64,000 nucleotides of DNA from contig NC_081828.1 of assembly GCF_030867095.1 (NCBI RefSeq), positions 2,743,001-2,807,000 of the forward strand, written 5' to 3'. Shown here in pieces: positions 19,413 through 29,818 of the stretch; position 1 is the first letter of the stretch, and every line of letters starts with the position of its first letter. A program made the position numbers and the translations under genes. The notes under the pieces were generated by a model. The model searched no databases. It was given only the letters and a program-made list of their open reading frames with translations, and was not told the DNA's origin. The DNA is from Alligator mississippiensis. Lineage: Eukaryota; Chordata; Crocodylia; Alligatoridae.

Positions 19413-22018
19413 TGAGAGGTAAGTGCTGGACTGCTTAAGGCCCTCTCCAAACTGTGCAGGGCGAGTTTGCCACCTCCACGGCGTGATATTTTTTTAAACA
19501 GTGCAATATCTTTGAATAAACATCATGTCATTTTTGTTTGTGAAATTGTTGGGTGATGGTAAATTTTTAACAGACAAGGAGATTTATTGTAGTGTATACG
19601 GACAGATTTTTTTGTATAAAATACTCAAAAGACAAATGATTGTTTTGGAAAAAAAAGTGTATTTGTTTCCATGTCAACCAGACTGACTTCATGTATTAGC
19701 AGGGCGCCCTGAAGAAGGGGATGCAACTTGTTCATCATTGTCTCCCAGAAGGACTGGAGATCCACTATGTTTTTCTTGCAAGGGAAAGCTGAGCAGTGCT
19801 GCAGGTTAGTACCCAGGAGGAGGCACGAAGTGGAAGCCTCTATCGTTTGCTGTTATTAAACCAAACCCAGGACACTCTTTGTGATAAGCAGGGTGCTAGC
19901 CTTGAGGGCTAAATTCGGACATAACTAATTACGTTCTGCCAACTGAATGTCCCCTGTGGTTTCAAATGTAGACATACTCTTCCACCCCTGACTTAAAACT
20001 CCAGAGTGGTGTTGCGTTTTGTTTGGCATAGTTTCGCATTGCTAAAAGCCTCCACGTACAATTTACTGCGGGATAAAAAGATGCAGGGCTTAATTTGCAT
20101 CAGCTGTTTCCCCTGTACACACTTTCCTTCCCCCCCCACGGTTTACCACGGAAGCTAAACTGTAGTTTGGTCCGTAATGGAGGAGGAGTAAGCTACTTGT
20201 GATTTAATTTCCACCCTACAATAGGTTAAGAGTGCAAACGTGCCAGTTGCCACAGATTACTTGATGCGTGATCAAGCCCAGACACTTTTACCTTGTCATA
20301 AGTAGTTTGTAAAGCCATACCCTAATTTGCTGTTGCATTCCACCCAACCAAAGTCTGCCTTTCAGAGATGAGGGAATTGGTCTGAATAGAGCATTGTTTT
20401 TTTAATGAACATTTTAAGACCTGTTTAGTCCTTCAGAAGAAAGGTACTGGAAAGAACAGACTGCCTGGAAGACCTTCTCCTGGAAGGGGCTATGTGGGAC
20501 GCTGAATCCAGCTCTTTGCAAGAGGCATCTATTCTCACTCCAGCTCCAGGTCCCATGGTGATTTGAACTCACATCATTCCCCACATGCAAAGCTAGAGCT
20601 ATAGCCCAGTCCCATCAAAGGATTATTTCTGCTTAGAAATTGCCATATTGCTTTAGAGCAATCAAGGTTCTGTTGCATCCATCTCCACGATGCCTCCTTT
20701 CTGCTAAGGCTGGTAGCATGTCTTTTCTCTTTAAACATGTCACAATGTCCCATTAATCTTAGATGTCATTATTGCTCAGGACTGTCAATTAAACATTTGA
20801 GCCGTTGCACACTTTGTATCCTGCAATGGGTCACGTCTTACCGCAAGACTGCAGCTCCTCAAAGCAGGAGAAGAAAACCGACTGTCCTTTTTAGGAGAAG
20901 GACCATATTGTCTCTTTTAGAGAGCAGAACATACCCCTCAGTCACTTTTGAACATAACGAGCGCCTCAAAGACTAGAGCCGAGTCTCTCAGCCATCCCAA
21001 GATTTGATTTGGGCCTTTTCATATATAGGTTCATGTTCTGATCTCTCTTATTAAAGGGAAGTCTGGAGTGACCCCAGATGTACCCTGGCGTTACTGAGAT
21101 TGGAACGTTGTCCAAAGTATTTGGTTTAGAAAGTTCGTGTGTGGAAGCTGTAGATCTGGATTAAATCCAGCCAGGCAACTTGATTTAAAGTAAACCTCCT
21201 GAATGCTGTTTGTCAGATGCTAGTACACTATTGTTTTAGTTTTGCTCATTTCTCCACTGGGAATAATCATCTTGTTGAGAAAGAAAGTGATCTAATGAGA
21301 GAATTAACCCCAGAGTCTGAACAGTGAATTAACTGCAGCTGTGTGAGAGGGGAACCAAGGCAAAGTCCAGAGAGAGTTTAGAGTATTTCAGAGGAAAAAG
21401 GCAAAAGGGGAAGTGATACCAGGAGGCATTTAGCAGTCACCGATTAAAATGAACTGAAACAGGAGGGGGATCTCTTCCAGTACCAGCCAGAAAGAGAGGG
21501 GTAGTCCTGCTTAGCCCAGAAAGTACGCTGCTGTTAACTGAGTTCTCCCTTACTCCGCTCTGTTGACCTTTCTCTGACTCTCCCGTACTCTAATTCCTGG
21601 TACGGGTGGATTTCTGCACTTCTTCCCCGGAAATGTCAGAAGGTGCCTGAAGGTCGAGGGCTGCTTCTTGACCCTTGCCACCATTTATTTAAAGTAGATG
21701 ACTGATTTAATGGAGCTAGAGCATGTACCTTTGGTTTGCTTTTCTTCCATTACCGTCTTTGAGACATCCTGTCACCTTTGCACTAATGTGACCTTATCTA
21801 AACGAAACCTTCTCTTCTGCCAATATTATTTATATTAGAGGAAAGGCCATCCTTCAGTTACGTAGGAATCTTAGACCTGGTTTTGGTAAGGTTTATCTGG
21901 GTGTCAAAATGCAATCTAAACCCTTATGCCTTCTCGATTCTTTATTGTAATCCTGCCTTATAAAGTCAAAGAGTGCGGAAAAGAGATAGCAAGACTCTGA
22001 GCAATTCAGATAAATAGA
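19413..22018. other. Intergenic, no gene recognised
   Basis: No exon-like coding segment. A stretch near 20030-20330 is compositionally smooth and has octamer- and E-box-like words (TTAATTTGCATCAGCTG), which could mark a conserved noncoding element; this is only a guess. Confidence 0.35.
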
Positions 22019-22019
22019 A

Positions 22020-22114
22020 GGCAGGGGAGATTTGTACCTTATAGACTAACCAAAGTGTGTTATATGTAGTACAAACTTTTGTGAGCTGAAGCTCGTGAGA
22101 TATATATGTATATA

Positions 22115-22169
<55 letters not shown>

Positions 22170-22338
22170 TATGCGAGAAGGCATAAGGGTTTAGGCATAA
22201 GGGTTTATATATATATATACACACACATATATATGTGTTAGGCATATATATATAGGGTATATACACACACACATACATATATATACATTAGTCTATAAGG
22301 TGCAGCCTTCTACTTGATTTCAGACTAACACAACTAAC
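22020..22338. repeat. Foldback repeat with expanded TG/TA/CA microsatellite core
   Basis: Outer arms 'gtaccttatagactaac' (about 22034) and 'agtctataaggtgca' (about 22291) are inverted relative to each other. The core has (TG)n at about 22117-22154, TA runs, and (CA)n near 22218 and 22263, so the dinucleotide tracts are also inverted. This looks like a sauropsid palindromic MITE whose loop expanded. Confidence 0.65.
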
Positions 22339-22362
22339 TACATCTCCCTGATTCAGATAAGT

Positions 22363-22677
22363 CAGTGATTCTCAGCTAAAGTGGGTGTTATGAGATCCTT
22401 TTAGGGATGCCGTGGGAGGCTGCATAATATTAGTGCTGTTAAGTGTGCAAATACCTACACGTATTTTGCAAGATGAGCTCATAGGCCGTGTCCACACAAG
22501 CATGGCCAGCAGCTGGAGTGTGGCTCCGGCCGGCCAGGCTCTGGTTTTGGGCAGTGCATGCTGTCCCTGCATTCGCTGCCCTGCTTTTTTTTTTTTGCAT
22601 GGGTTTTTTTGACTAAGAGCTGGGTGTCTTGGGTCTCCCGAGCGGTGCAATGGCTCTAAAAGGGCTGAGAACCACTG
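22363..22677. mobile_element. hAT-type MITE, 315 bp
   Basis: Termini CAGTGATTCTCAGC and GCTGAGAACCACTG are inverted. Candidate 8-bp target duplications AGATAAGT / AGGAAAGT match at six of eight bases. Internal words (AGATCCTTTTAGGG, CAAATACCTACACG) recur in the fragment at 60516, so both belong to one family. Confidence 0.7.
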
Positions 22678-23059
22678 AGGAAAGTGATCCTGTTAATAGG
22701 GAATCCAGTCCCATGTCACGTAAAAGTTTTGAGTACGTATAGGAGTTGAGGCTGGAATGTGAATGGACGTCCCAGCCCAGGATGGAGGAAGTGGAAAAAA
22801 AATTACAGTTTAAAAGGAGGGAAACTACAAATTGCATGGACTAGAAGAGGAGGAGGAGTTTGCCCACGGGCCAGTGGGCGCTTCTCAGAACATTTCCTGG
22901 GTGACTGAGAACACTAGCTCGAGTTTTTGAGAGAGGAAAATAATATTTTAAAACCCAAATATTTTTATAGTTATCAAAATATGAAAGGAAAATGAAGTTT
23001 TCATTTACATTTCAATATGACTGAATCTACATTGCCTGTAGAAGTACAGACTAATCAAT

Positions 23060-24170
23060 GTAGAGGTAGGTTTAGAAGAGACCTCAAGAAGTATTTAGTT
23101 TATGCCTCTGCTCTGAGCCAGGGTAAGTATAACTAAATCATCCCTGAAAGACACTTGTCTGATGTTAAAAACCTCCAATGGAAAAGACTCCGCTGTCTGC
23201 CTTGGGAGCCTGTTCCAGTGCTTCACTGTAATTTATAGAAAATATTCCTAATATCTAGCCTCATTCAATTTTTCTGTCCTGCCCTTGGTGATCTCGAAGA
23301 ACAAGTAATCTCTTCCCTCTTTATAAAAACCCATTAAATGACTTATCCCTGCTTAGTTTTCCTCTTTTCTAGAGAAAACAAACTCAGCTCTTTTAACCCG
23401 TTCTCAAAATCTTGGACTGTTGTTTCTCACCTGCCAGTTCGTCTACATCTTCCATAAACTGTGGTGGTTGGAACAGTATCGCAGCGTTGACTCTCATTGA
23501 GGTGGAGGGTCACTGTAGCCCCCAGGTCCTTTTTTGTGCCATGGCTGGCTAGATGCTTCTTTCCTACTCTGTATTTGTGCGTATGATATATTTTTCCTAA
23601 TTGTAGCGCTGCAGTCGCTTTGACTGCATTTTTTATTGTTGATCTCCACTTTATCAAGGTCATTTTCAGTTCTAATCTTGTCCTCATCCACAGATTCGTA
23701 AGTGTACTTTCTATCTGATCATCTAAATCATTCACAGAAATCCTTAAGAGAACCAGAGCCATAACAGACGTCAAGTTTGACGGTGAGTCACTGATAATTA
23801 CCGAGTCCAGTTTGTCAGCTGTGTGTGTACGCGCTCTATGGTACTATCTTCTGGATATTATTTCTCTACATTTCTTTGTGAAAATGAGACACAAGCAAAA
23901 TGTCAAAAATGCTCCACTGAAGTCAAGATCTATTGAGTCTGCTGCTCCCCCGGTCTCCAGTAGCCTGTCCCCTTCAAAGGAGGAGGAAACAGAAAGGGAT
24001 TGACACCATTTGCTCATGGCTATTTGTTACCACCTTGTCAACCTCTAAGTGCTTATAAATTGGGTGTTTAATAATTTGTTCTGGTATCTTTTCTGATACT
24101 GAATTTTTTTTTTTTACCTCTTCAGTTTGTATATCTCTGTTTGACTCATCTACAGTAACTTCTTTACCAA
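23060..24170 (-). mobile_element. Ancient CR1/L3-like LINE fragment
   Basis: In plus orientation it carries the reverse complement of an old CR1 3' end and RT: 'gagacctcaagaag', 'ttgggagcctgttccagtgcttcac', 'gtagcccccaggtcc', 'gttgatctccactttatcaaggtc', 'ctccactgaagtcaagatct'. The frames are destroyed. Much more diverged than the other CR1 copies here. Confidence 0.6.
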
Positions 24171-25081
24171 TTTTCATCCCAGGATCTCAGAGCACCTTAC
24201 AAGCGTCAGCTAATTCTGCTCCTGGACGTGCACTTCCTCCGTGGGTGCTTGTCCACGTTACACCACGTTACGCCTCTCCTGTTACCGCCTTACGCAGTGT
24301 GACTGCAGAGAGAGGCAGTGATCTGTGCGAGTCTGGAGTCGGGCAGAAGGCAGGGCAGGGCAGTATCTTACTAGAGACTATTACTTCATTTCCCAGTGCC
24401 CCAATTTACTTCCCTGTGGACAGTTTACTTCTCTCCCTCTTATCTCCCTGTCATGTGTTCTGAGGGCTAATGAATGGTTGTAAAATCTGTGAGATCTGCA
24501 GATAAAAACTACAATAGAGGTTATTTTATTATCATCATATGTTAATATACCTATTCAAAAGGGGTAAAGAAAGTGCAACAAAAATACATTTGTCAGGTAC
24601 CCAGGTTGTAGCTGTATTGGTCTAGAGGAAAAGGCAATCAGGACTCGTAGAGATGATATCTTTTATTAAACCTGTCACAACCCAAAGTTGTGATTTTTGT
24701 TTTGTGTGTGCTTTGGCACTGCTAAATTATTTTCCTGCCAAATTTGCAGTTTTCTTTGCAGTGTGCATTTCTTTTTTGCATCTGAGAAATGCTCGTTGCA
24801 AAGAGTTCCTGCCATTTGTATTAGAATTCGAGCCACATTATTGGTTTGTGTTAAATTATTCCTACGTGGCGGCTAGTGATTGGCTTGCTAGCCGTATAAA
24901 GAGCTTGGGTGGTTTCTGCCCAAGTCGGAGAGAAAGAAAGAGCGAGAACTTCAAGGAGGAGTCTTCACCCTGTGTGAAGATCTCTAAGCGATGCAGATCC
25001 TATCGGACCCAACGCATCTCTCAATAGGCGACAGGGGTCTGATCAGCCTTTGGCCTCTCCCCGTCGCTGATTGAGTCCTAG

Positions 25082-26575
25082 ATGTATCCCTCCCTGTGCG
25101 CAAAAGAGATGGATCCACGGAGCTTCGACAGCTCCGTAGGAGAGACCAAGCTTGTCTTGAAGGCACTGGCCAACATCATTGCAGAGCCACTGGCGGGAAT
25201 ATTCGAACGCTCGTGGCACACAGGCCAAGTCCCGGAGGACTGGAAAAGGGCTAACGTGGTCCCCATTTTCAAGAAGGGGAGGAAGGAGGACCCGGGCAAC
25301 TATAGGCCAGTCAGTCTCACCTCCATCCTTGGCAAAGTCTTTGAAAAAATTATCAAGGCTCACATTTGCGAGAGCCCGGCAGGGCAGATTATGCCAAGGG
25401 GAAACCAGCACGGGTTCGTGGCAGGCAGATCGTGCCTGACCAATCTAGTCTCTTTTTATGACCAGGTTACGAAACGCCTGGACACAGGAGGAGGGGTGGA
25501 TGTCGTATACTTAGACTTCAGGAAGGCCTTCAATACGGTATCCCACCCCATACTGGTGAACAAGTTAAGAGGCTGTGACGTGGATGACTACACAGTCCAG
25601 TGGGCGGCGAATTGGCTAGAGGGTCGCACCCAGAGAGTCGTGGTGGATGGGTCGGTCTGGACCTGGAAGGGTGTGGGCAGTGGGGTCCCGCAGGGCTCGG
25701 TCCTTGGACCGATACTCTTCAATGTCTTCATCAGCGACTTGGACGAGGGAGAGAAGTGTACTCTGTCCAAGTTTGCAGATGACACAAAGCTATGGGGAGA
25801 AGTGGACACGCCGGAGGGCAGGGAACAGCTGCAGGCAGACCTGGATAGGCTGGACAAGTGGGCAGAAAACAACAGGATGCAGTTCAACAAGGAGAAATGC
25901 AAAGTGCTGCACCTAGGGAGGAAAAATGTCCAGCACACCTACAGCCTAGGGAATGGCCTGCTGGGTGGCACAGAGGTGGAAAGGGATCTGGGAGTCCTAG
26001 TGGACTCCAAGATGAACATGAGCTGGCAGTGTGACGAAGCCATCAGAAAAGCCAATGGCACTTTATCGTGCATCAGCAGATGCATGACGAATAGGTCCAG
26101 GGAGGTGATACTTCCCCTCTATAGGGCGCTGGTCAGACCGCAGTTGGAGTACTGCGTGCAATTCTGGGCGCCACACTTCAAGAAGGATGCGGATAACCTG
26201 GAGAGGGTCCAGAGAAGGGCAACTCGTATGGTCAAGGGCCTGCAGACCAAGCCCTACGAGGAGAGACTAGAGAAACTGGACCTTTTCAGCCTCCTCAAGA
26301 GAAGGTTGAGAGGCGACCTTGTGGCTGCCTATAAGTTCATCACGGGGGCACAGAAGGGAATTGGTGAGTATTTATTCATCAAGGCGCCCCCGGGGGTTAC
26401 AAGAAACAATGGCCACAAGCTAGCAGAGAGCAGATTTAGATTGGACATTAGGAAGAACTTCTTCACAGTTCGAGTGGCCAAGGTCTGGAACAGGCTCCCA
26501 AGGGAGGTGGTGCTCTCCCCTACCCTGGGGGTCTTCAAGAGGAGGTTAGATGAGTATCTAGCTGGCGTCATCTAG
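25082..26575 (+). CDS. 497-codon chimeric frame: LTR leader plus CR1 reverse transcriptase fragment
   Basis: The frame opens with an ATG inside the LTR about 180 bp downstream of the TATA box, runs about 26 LTR-derived codons, then enters CR1. RT landmarks are intact: GNYRPVSLTSILGKVFEKII, motif A VVYLDFRKAFNTVSHPIL with its Asp, motif B GVPQGSVLGPILFNVFISDL, motif C FADDTKLWG, motif D FNKEKCKVLHLG, and the natural CR1 C-terminus YLAGVI plus stop. The three catalytic aspartates are therefore present. The apurinic-type endonuclease and ORF1 are missing, so autonomous retrotransposition is not expected. Whether it is transcribed or translated is unknown; the open frame may simply reflect recent insertion. 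Confidence 0.7.
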   Translation: MYPSLCAKEMDPRSFDSSVGETKLVLKALANIIAEPLAGIFERSWHTGQVPEDWKRANVVPIFKKGRKEDPGNYRPVSLTSILGKVFEKIIKAHICESPAGQIMPRGNQHGFVAGRSCLTNLVSFYDQVTKRLDTGGGVDVVYLDFRKAFNTVSHPILVNKLRGCDVDDYTVQWAANWLEGRTQRVVVDGSVWTWKGVGSGVPQGSVLGPILFNVFISDLDEGEKCTLSKFADDTKLWGEVDTPEGREQLQADLDRLDKWAENNRMQFNKEKCKVLHLGRKNVQHTYSLGNGLLGGTEVERDLGVLVDSKMNMSWQCDEAIRKANGTLSCISRCMTNRSREVILPLYRALVRPQLEYCVQFWAPHFKKDADNLERVQRRATRMVKGLQTKPYEERLEKLDLFSLLKRRLRGDLVAAYKFITGAQKGIGEYLFIKAPPGVTRNNGHKLAESRFRLDIRKNFFTVRVAKVWNRLPREVVLSPTLGVFKRRLDEYLAGVI

Positions 26576-26667
26576 ACCCAGCGCTCTTTCCTGCCTATGC
26601 AGGGGGTCGGACTCGATGATCTATTGAGGTCCCTTCCGACCCTAACATCTTTGAATCTATGAATCAT
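25160..26667 (+). mobile_element. CR1 inserted in the LTR, RT frame open
   Basis: 5'-truncated CR1 that begins at about the KALANIIAEPLAGIFERSW segment and ends GAATCTATGAATC. The six bases GTCTTG occur at both junctions (25154-25159, 26668-26673), which could be a short target duplication or microhomology. It lacks the endonuclease domain. Its sequence is nearly identical to 53469-53757 over the shared 3' end. Confidence 0.92.
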
Positions 26668-27679
26668 GTCTTGTCGTAGTCCTCAAACGAGGATTTAAGC
26701 GGAGCTGTGCCTGGAAACTGTCCAGCCTACACCGCGACCATCTTCGGTGTAAGTAAACAATCTTGAATCAACCACTAAGTGTCTGTGACTAATTCTAGCT
26801 CACCGCCTGTTTTCTCCGACCCCGTGTGCCTGGGCTGCTGGCCACAGCCCGCGCGCACAAAAGGGCCCCGCATCGCTCCTGGCCCGCACAAAACCAACAA
26901 GATTTTTGTGAAAAAAAAACATTTTAATTGCAAACTTTCAGGCACAAACCCTGAAGAAGGGTGTTTGTGCCTGAAAGCTTACAATTAAATAATTTTTTTT
27001 GCAAAAATCTTGTTGGTCTAATAAAAGATATCATCTCTACCACGAGTCCTGATTGCAAATATACATTAAGAGTTATGAAGTATAAAGAACTGATTGAGGA
27101 AGCTAAAGACTTCAGTGAAAATCATGACTAGTGCGGCTAAAATAAGGATGTGTATGAGAAACAAAGAATAAATGTTAGCAATGGTATAGATCCATTGGCA
27201 GATTGTGAAATTATTAATGATGATGTAGAGAAGGCAGAAGTGTTCATACCTACATCTTAGTTCTTGAAGACACGTGGGTTGACCTACTTGCAGGACACAA
27301 GGACGATGAGGTACTTTTCAGTCCACAAGTAACAGAACGTGAAATCGCATCTCCCACATATAAACATTTTAAAAATCAGCAGGCTCAAGAGTCTTAACTA
27401 GCTTAGGAAATCTCTGGCCTTTGGTGTTAATGTTTAACAAAGTTTGGAGTACCAGAGAAATACGAAAGTCAGGAAGACTGATAAGGTGCTGACATTCAGA
27501 AGGACAAGCAGGATGACCCCACCAGGTCCGGTTGGCTAGCCTGACCTCGGTCCCAAGACACAGGAAGGAAAGGGAGACGTGAGATTCACCTAGTAAATAA
27601 TTAAATGACACGATACTTAACGCCAGTCGACGTGATCTTATTGACTAAGTACTTTGATAAGGTTACCAGTTGGAATGAT

Positions 27680-27800
27680 AAAGGTGACTGCGTATATTGT
27701 TATTGAGATTTTTATCCTGCTCTATCCAGAAAAGCTCAGGGCAGCTTACAGTCAAATAGCAAACGACAAAGTAGATTCCCCAAACAGCACCCCAAAACTT
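27680..27800. repeat. Old interspersed repeat fragment
   Basis: 'tattgagatttttatcctgctctatccagaaaagctcagggcagcttacagtc' resembles a common sauropsid LINE-UTR-like repeat. Family not assigned. The surrounding 27056-29026 has no recognised gene. Confidence 0.4.
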
Positions 27801-29026
27801 ACATTTAGGTATAAGAGGCCTCCTCCCATGTCCTCCCCCCTCCCGATTCCCTGCCTAACACCCAGGGAAGATCCTTCCCCAGAGGGCCTTCCCACGGCTG
27901 CGCTCTGCTCTCCTAGGCGGAGGCGGTGGCTGTCCCAAGAACACGCCTAACACACGGCATGACATTCAAAAGTAATATATTTTGCAAGGGATTTGACATG
28001 GTATTCTGATTATCCAATATCAGTAAAGTACACATCAAACAGATTAAGAATTGGCTACCTGACCAATCTCAACACACAGCTGTCAAGGGGAAACCTGGGA
28101 ATATTTCGAGCAGGGCTTGAAGAAGCAGGAAGGCCAGAGAGCCATCAAGTACTGTGCTAGGTAGGAGACATTTGAGATGGACAGGAAAGGAAAGATGTTA
28201 GTGCTGGTGAGAAGGAAGGTTTGGCAGAGCTCAGCTGCCCTCCAAATTCTCTTCCTCGCTGCTTAAACAGATCCTGACAAGTCCAAAACAGCAGCCACGT
28301 GAACGTAATCTAGTGGAGGGAGGAATGATTCAGAATTAAAGAAAGGAAGTAGATGATGGGAAGGAGAAAGGGATGCCAACCTGTTTAGCTTCATTGTCAA
28401 AGCTGTGTGAAACCCCAAAAGCAAACAGCCACCCTCATTCAGTGTAATCTTGTTGGGGTTTAAAAGTTTTCCAAGTTTTATTGTTAACAGAGGTCGAGAT
28501 GGAGTCTCACTTGGTGTAAATCAGCACAGACCCAAAGCATGCAATGGAGCTATGCTGATTTCCACCAGCCACAAATCTGGACAAGGGAAATTAAATCCTT
28601 CCCTCAGCTACCCTAGTGCCACCACTGCGGGAGGCGGTGTAGAAAAGAAGATAAATCGATGCCCGTCTACTGACATCAAAGCAATCACACAAGCACAACC
28701 AAGAGTAGAAGTGGATCCATTTTTATCAGAGAAATATCCTTTTAGTATTAGTCTGGACTTTGATTTCACTTTGGCAATAGCACTGGCGCTGGAAAGCGCA
28801 AGCAGAACATTGTGACAAACTGAGTCATCCTTCTGTTGATCTTGAGCGAGGATCCGAGCCAGATCTCTTCCATCATGGCATTTCAATTATACTGTGGGGA
28901 TTCATAAAGCTCAAGGTTACACTTCATATTTATGCTGTGGGATTCTTTTTTTACTGATATGACTTAAAGTGCAAGTCCGCTGAAACTGCCCACATGTACA
29001 GTCTACTGCACGTATCCCCGTTAATG

Positions 29027-29368
29027 CAGGACTGTCCAGCTGGCTGCCCATGGGCCACCCCCAGGCTCCCACCTGCATGCCGTCGTCCCCACCCCGCAGC
29101 AGCCAGAGGCTCCAAGCTCCCCTTCCCTCTGGCTTCCTCTTCCTCGCCCTGGCCCCGCTGCAGGGGTTGGGGCAGTACAGCATGACACAGCCATCAGTGC
29201 TTCGGGAGCTTATGGTGGGGAAGCTAATGGTCAGTCGGGGCCCCTGTGTGTGCAGTGCAGCACGGGGAACCTGGTGTATGGTGCAGGGGAGGGGGCCTGG
29301 GACCTGGGTCCCCTCCGTGTGGCCCCTGCTAGCATGGACCCTGGCCACGAAGAAGTTGGAGAGCCCTG
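29027..29368. mobile_element. hAT-type MITE, 342 bp, GC-rich core
   Basis: CAGGACTGTCCAGC at the left and GTTGGAGAGCCCTG at the right are imperfect terminal inverted repeats. Candidate 8-bp target duplications CGTTAATG (29019-29026) and GATTAATG (29369-29376) agree at six of eight. It lies just downstream of the riboflavin-binding protein stop codon and could be in its 3' UTR. Confidence 0.65.
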
Positions 29369-29581
29369 GATTAATGCATGTGTCTAATAGTAAGCCATCA
29401 CTTTGCATCTATAGTCTTGAGCTGCTGAATAAGCTCACTTCCATTTATCAATAGCCACTGATGTCACTTCTTGTGATGTAATCCATGTGCTCTCGCACGC
29501 TTAAGGGCAGGGTAGCCTGACGTGAAATCCCGAAACCCTCCCCAACTGTTTGAACGTCTCGTGACGTGTATCTGCCAGCAC

Positions 29582-29818
29582 TCACATTGTCTCTGGCCAT
29601 TCCTGTCCATTTAGGTGCTCGCTCCGTAGCACTTTTTTACGGCAGGCGCGCTCCTCGCTGCTACTGACGCTGGAACTCTCCTCCGAGCTTTCGGACAATA
29701 TGTACTTGATCGCCACGTCATCCTTCTCATTCATTTGCAAGCACAGGCAGGAGGATTCGCTCACCTTGAATGAATGCCCCCACAAGGTTTGGCACAGCTC
29801 AGTACCATTTGCAAACAC
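29582..29818 (-). CDS. RBP: Riboflavin-binding protein exon 6 (phosphoserine tail, stop)
   Basis: Acceptor ACACCTAG before 29818. It encodes VFANGTELCQTLWGHSFKVS, then ESSCLCLQMNEKDD and the serine/glutamate cluster, ending NGQEWPETM plus stop. The last 16 or so residues diverge from hen, a segment trimmed in the yolk form of the hen protein. A distant AATAAA on the minus strand at 28477-28482 is a possible poly(A) signal, with low confidence. Confidence 0.96.
   Translation of the reverse strand: MFANGTELCQTLWGHSFKVSESSCLCLQMNEKDDVAIKYILSESSEESSSVSSSEERACRKKVLRSEHLNGQEWPETM

Larger units (their letters stand above)
24673..26890 (+). mobile_element. Solo LTR, interrupted by a CR1
   Basis: Starts TGTCACAACCC and ends GGCCCGCACA, flanked by a perfect 5-bp duplication AAACC (24668-24672 and 26891-26895). 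Removing it restores the foldback repeat. It has a CCAAT-type box (GTGATTGGC, about 24876), TATAAA at 24895-24900 and an R/U5-like segment with splice-donor-like GGTGTAAGTAAAC near 26746. About 700 bp of LTR remain once the CR1 (about 25160-26667) is subtracted. No internal viral genes. Confidence 0.8.
24600..27055. repeat. Foldback repeat split by an LTR insertion
   Basis: Left part 24600-24672 and right part 26891-27055 belong to one palindromic repeat. 'caatcaggactcgtagagatgatatc' at about 24636 is inverted at about 27014-27053. The centre 'ggcacaaaccctgaagaagggtgtttgtgcc' (about 26941-26972) is the hairpin tip. Arms are about 110 bp. The head 'gtagctgtattggtct' is shared with other sauropsid repeats at 31497 and 35610. 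Confidence 0.8.

Noticed and set aside
21966..22278. Frames encoding His-Thr or Tyr-Ile repeats
   Set aside because: Direct translation of TG/TA microsatellites.
13331..29581. Possible MAST2 or other neighbour gene, expected near IPP in other vertebrates
   Set aside because: No kinase or PDZ exon is recognisable on either strand in this interval or to the right end.
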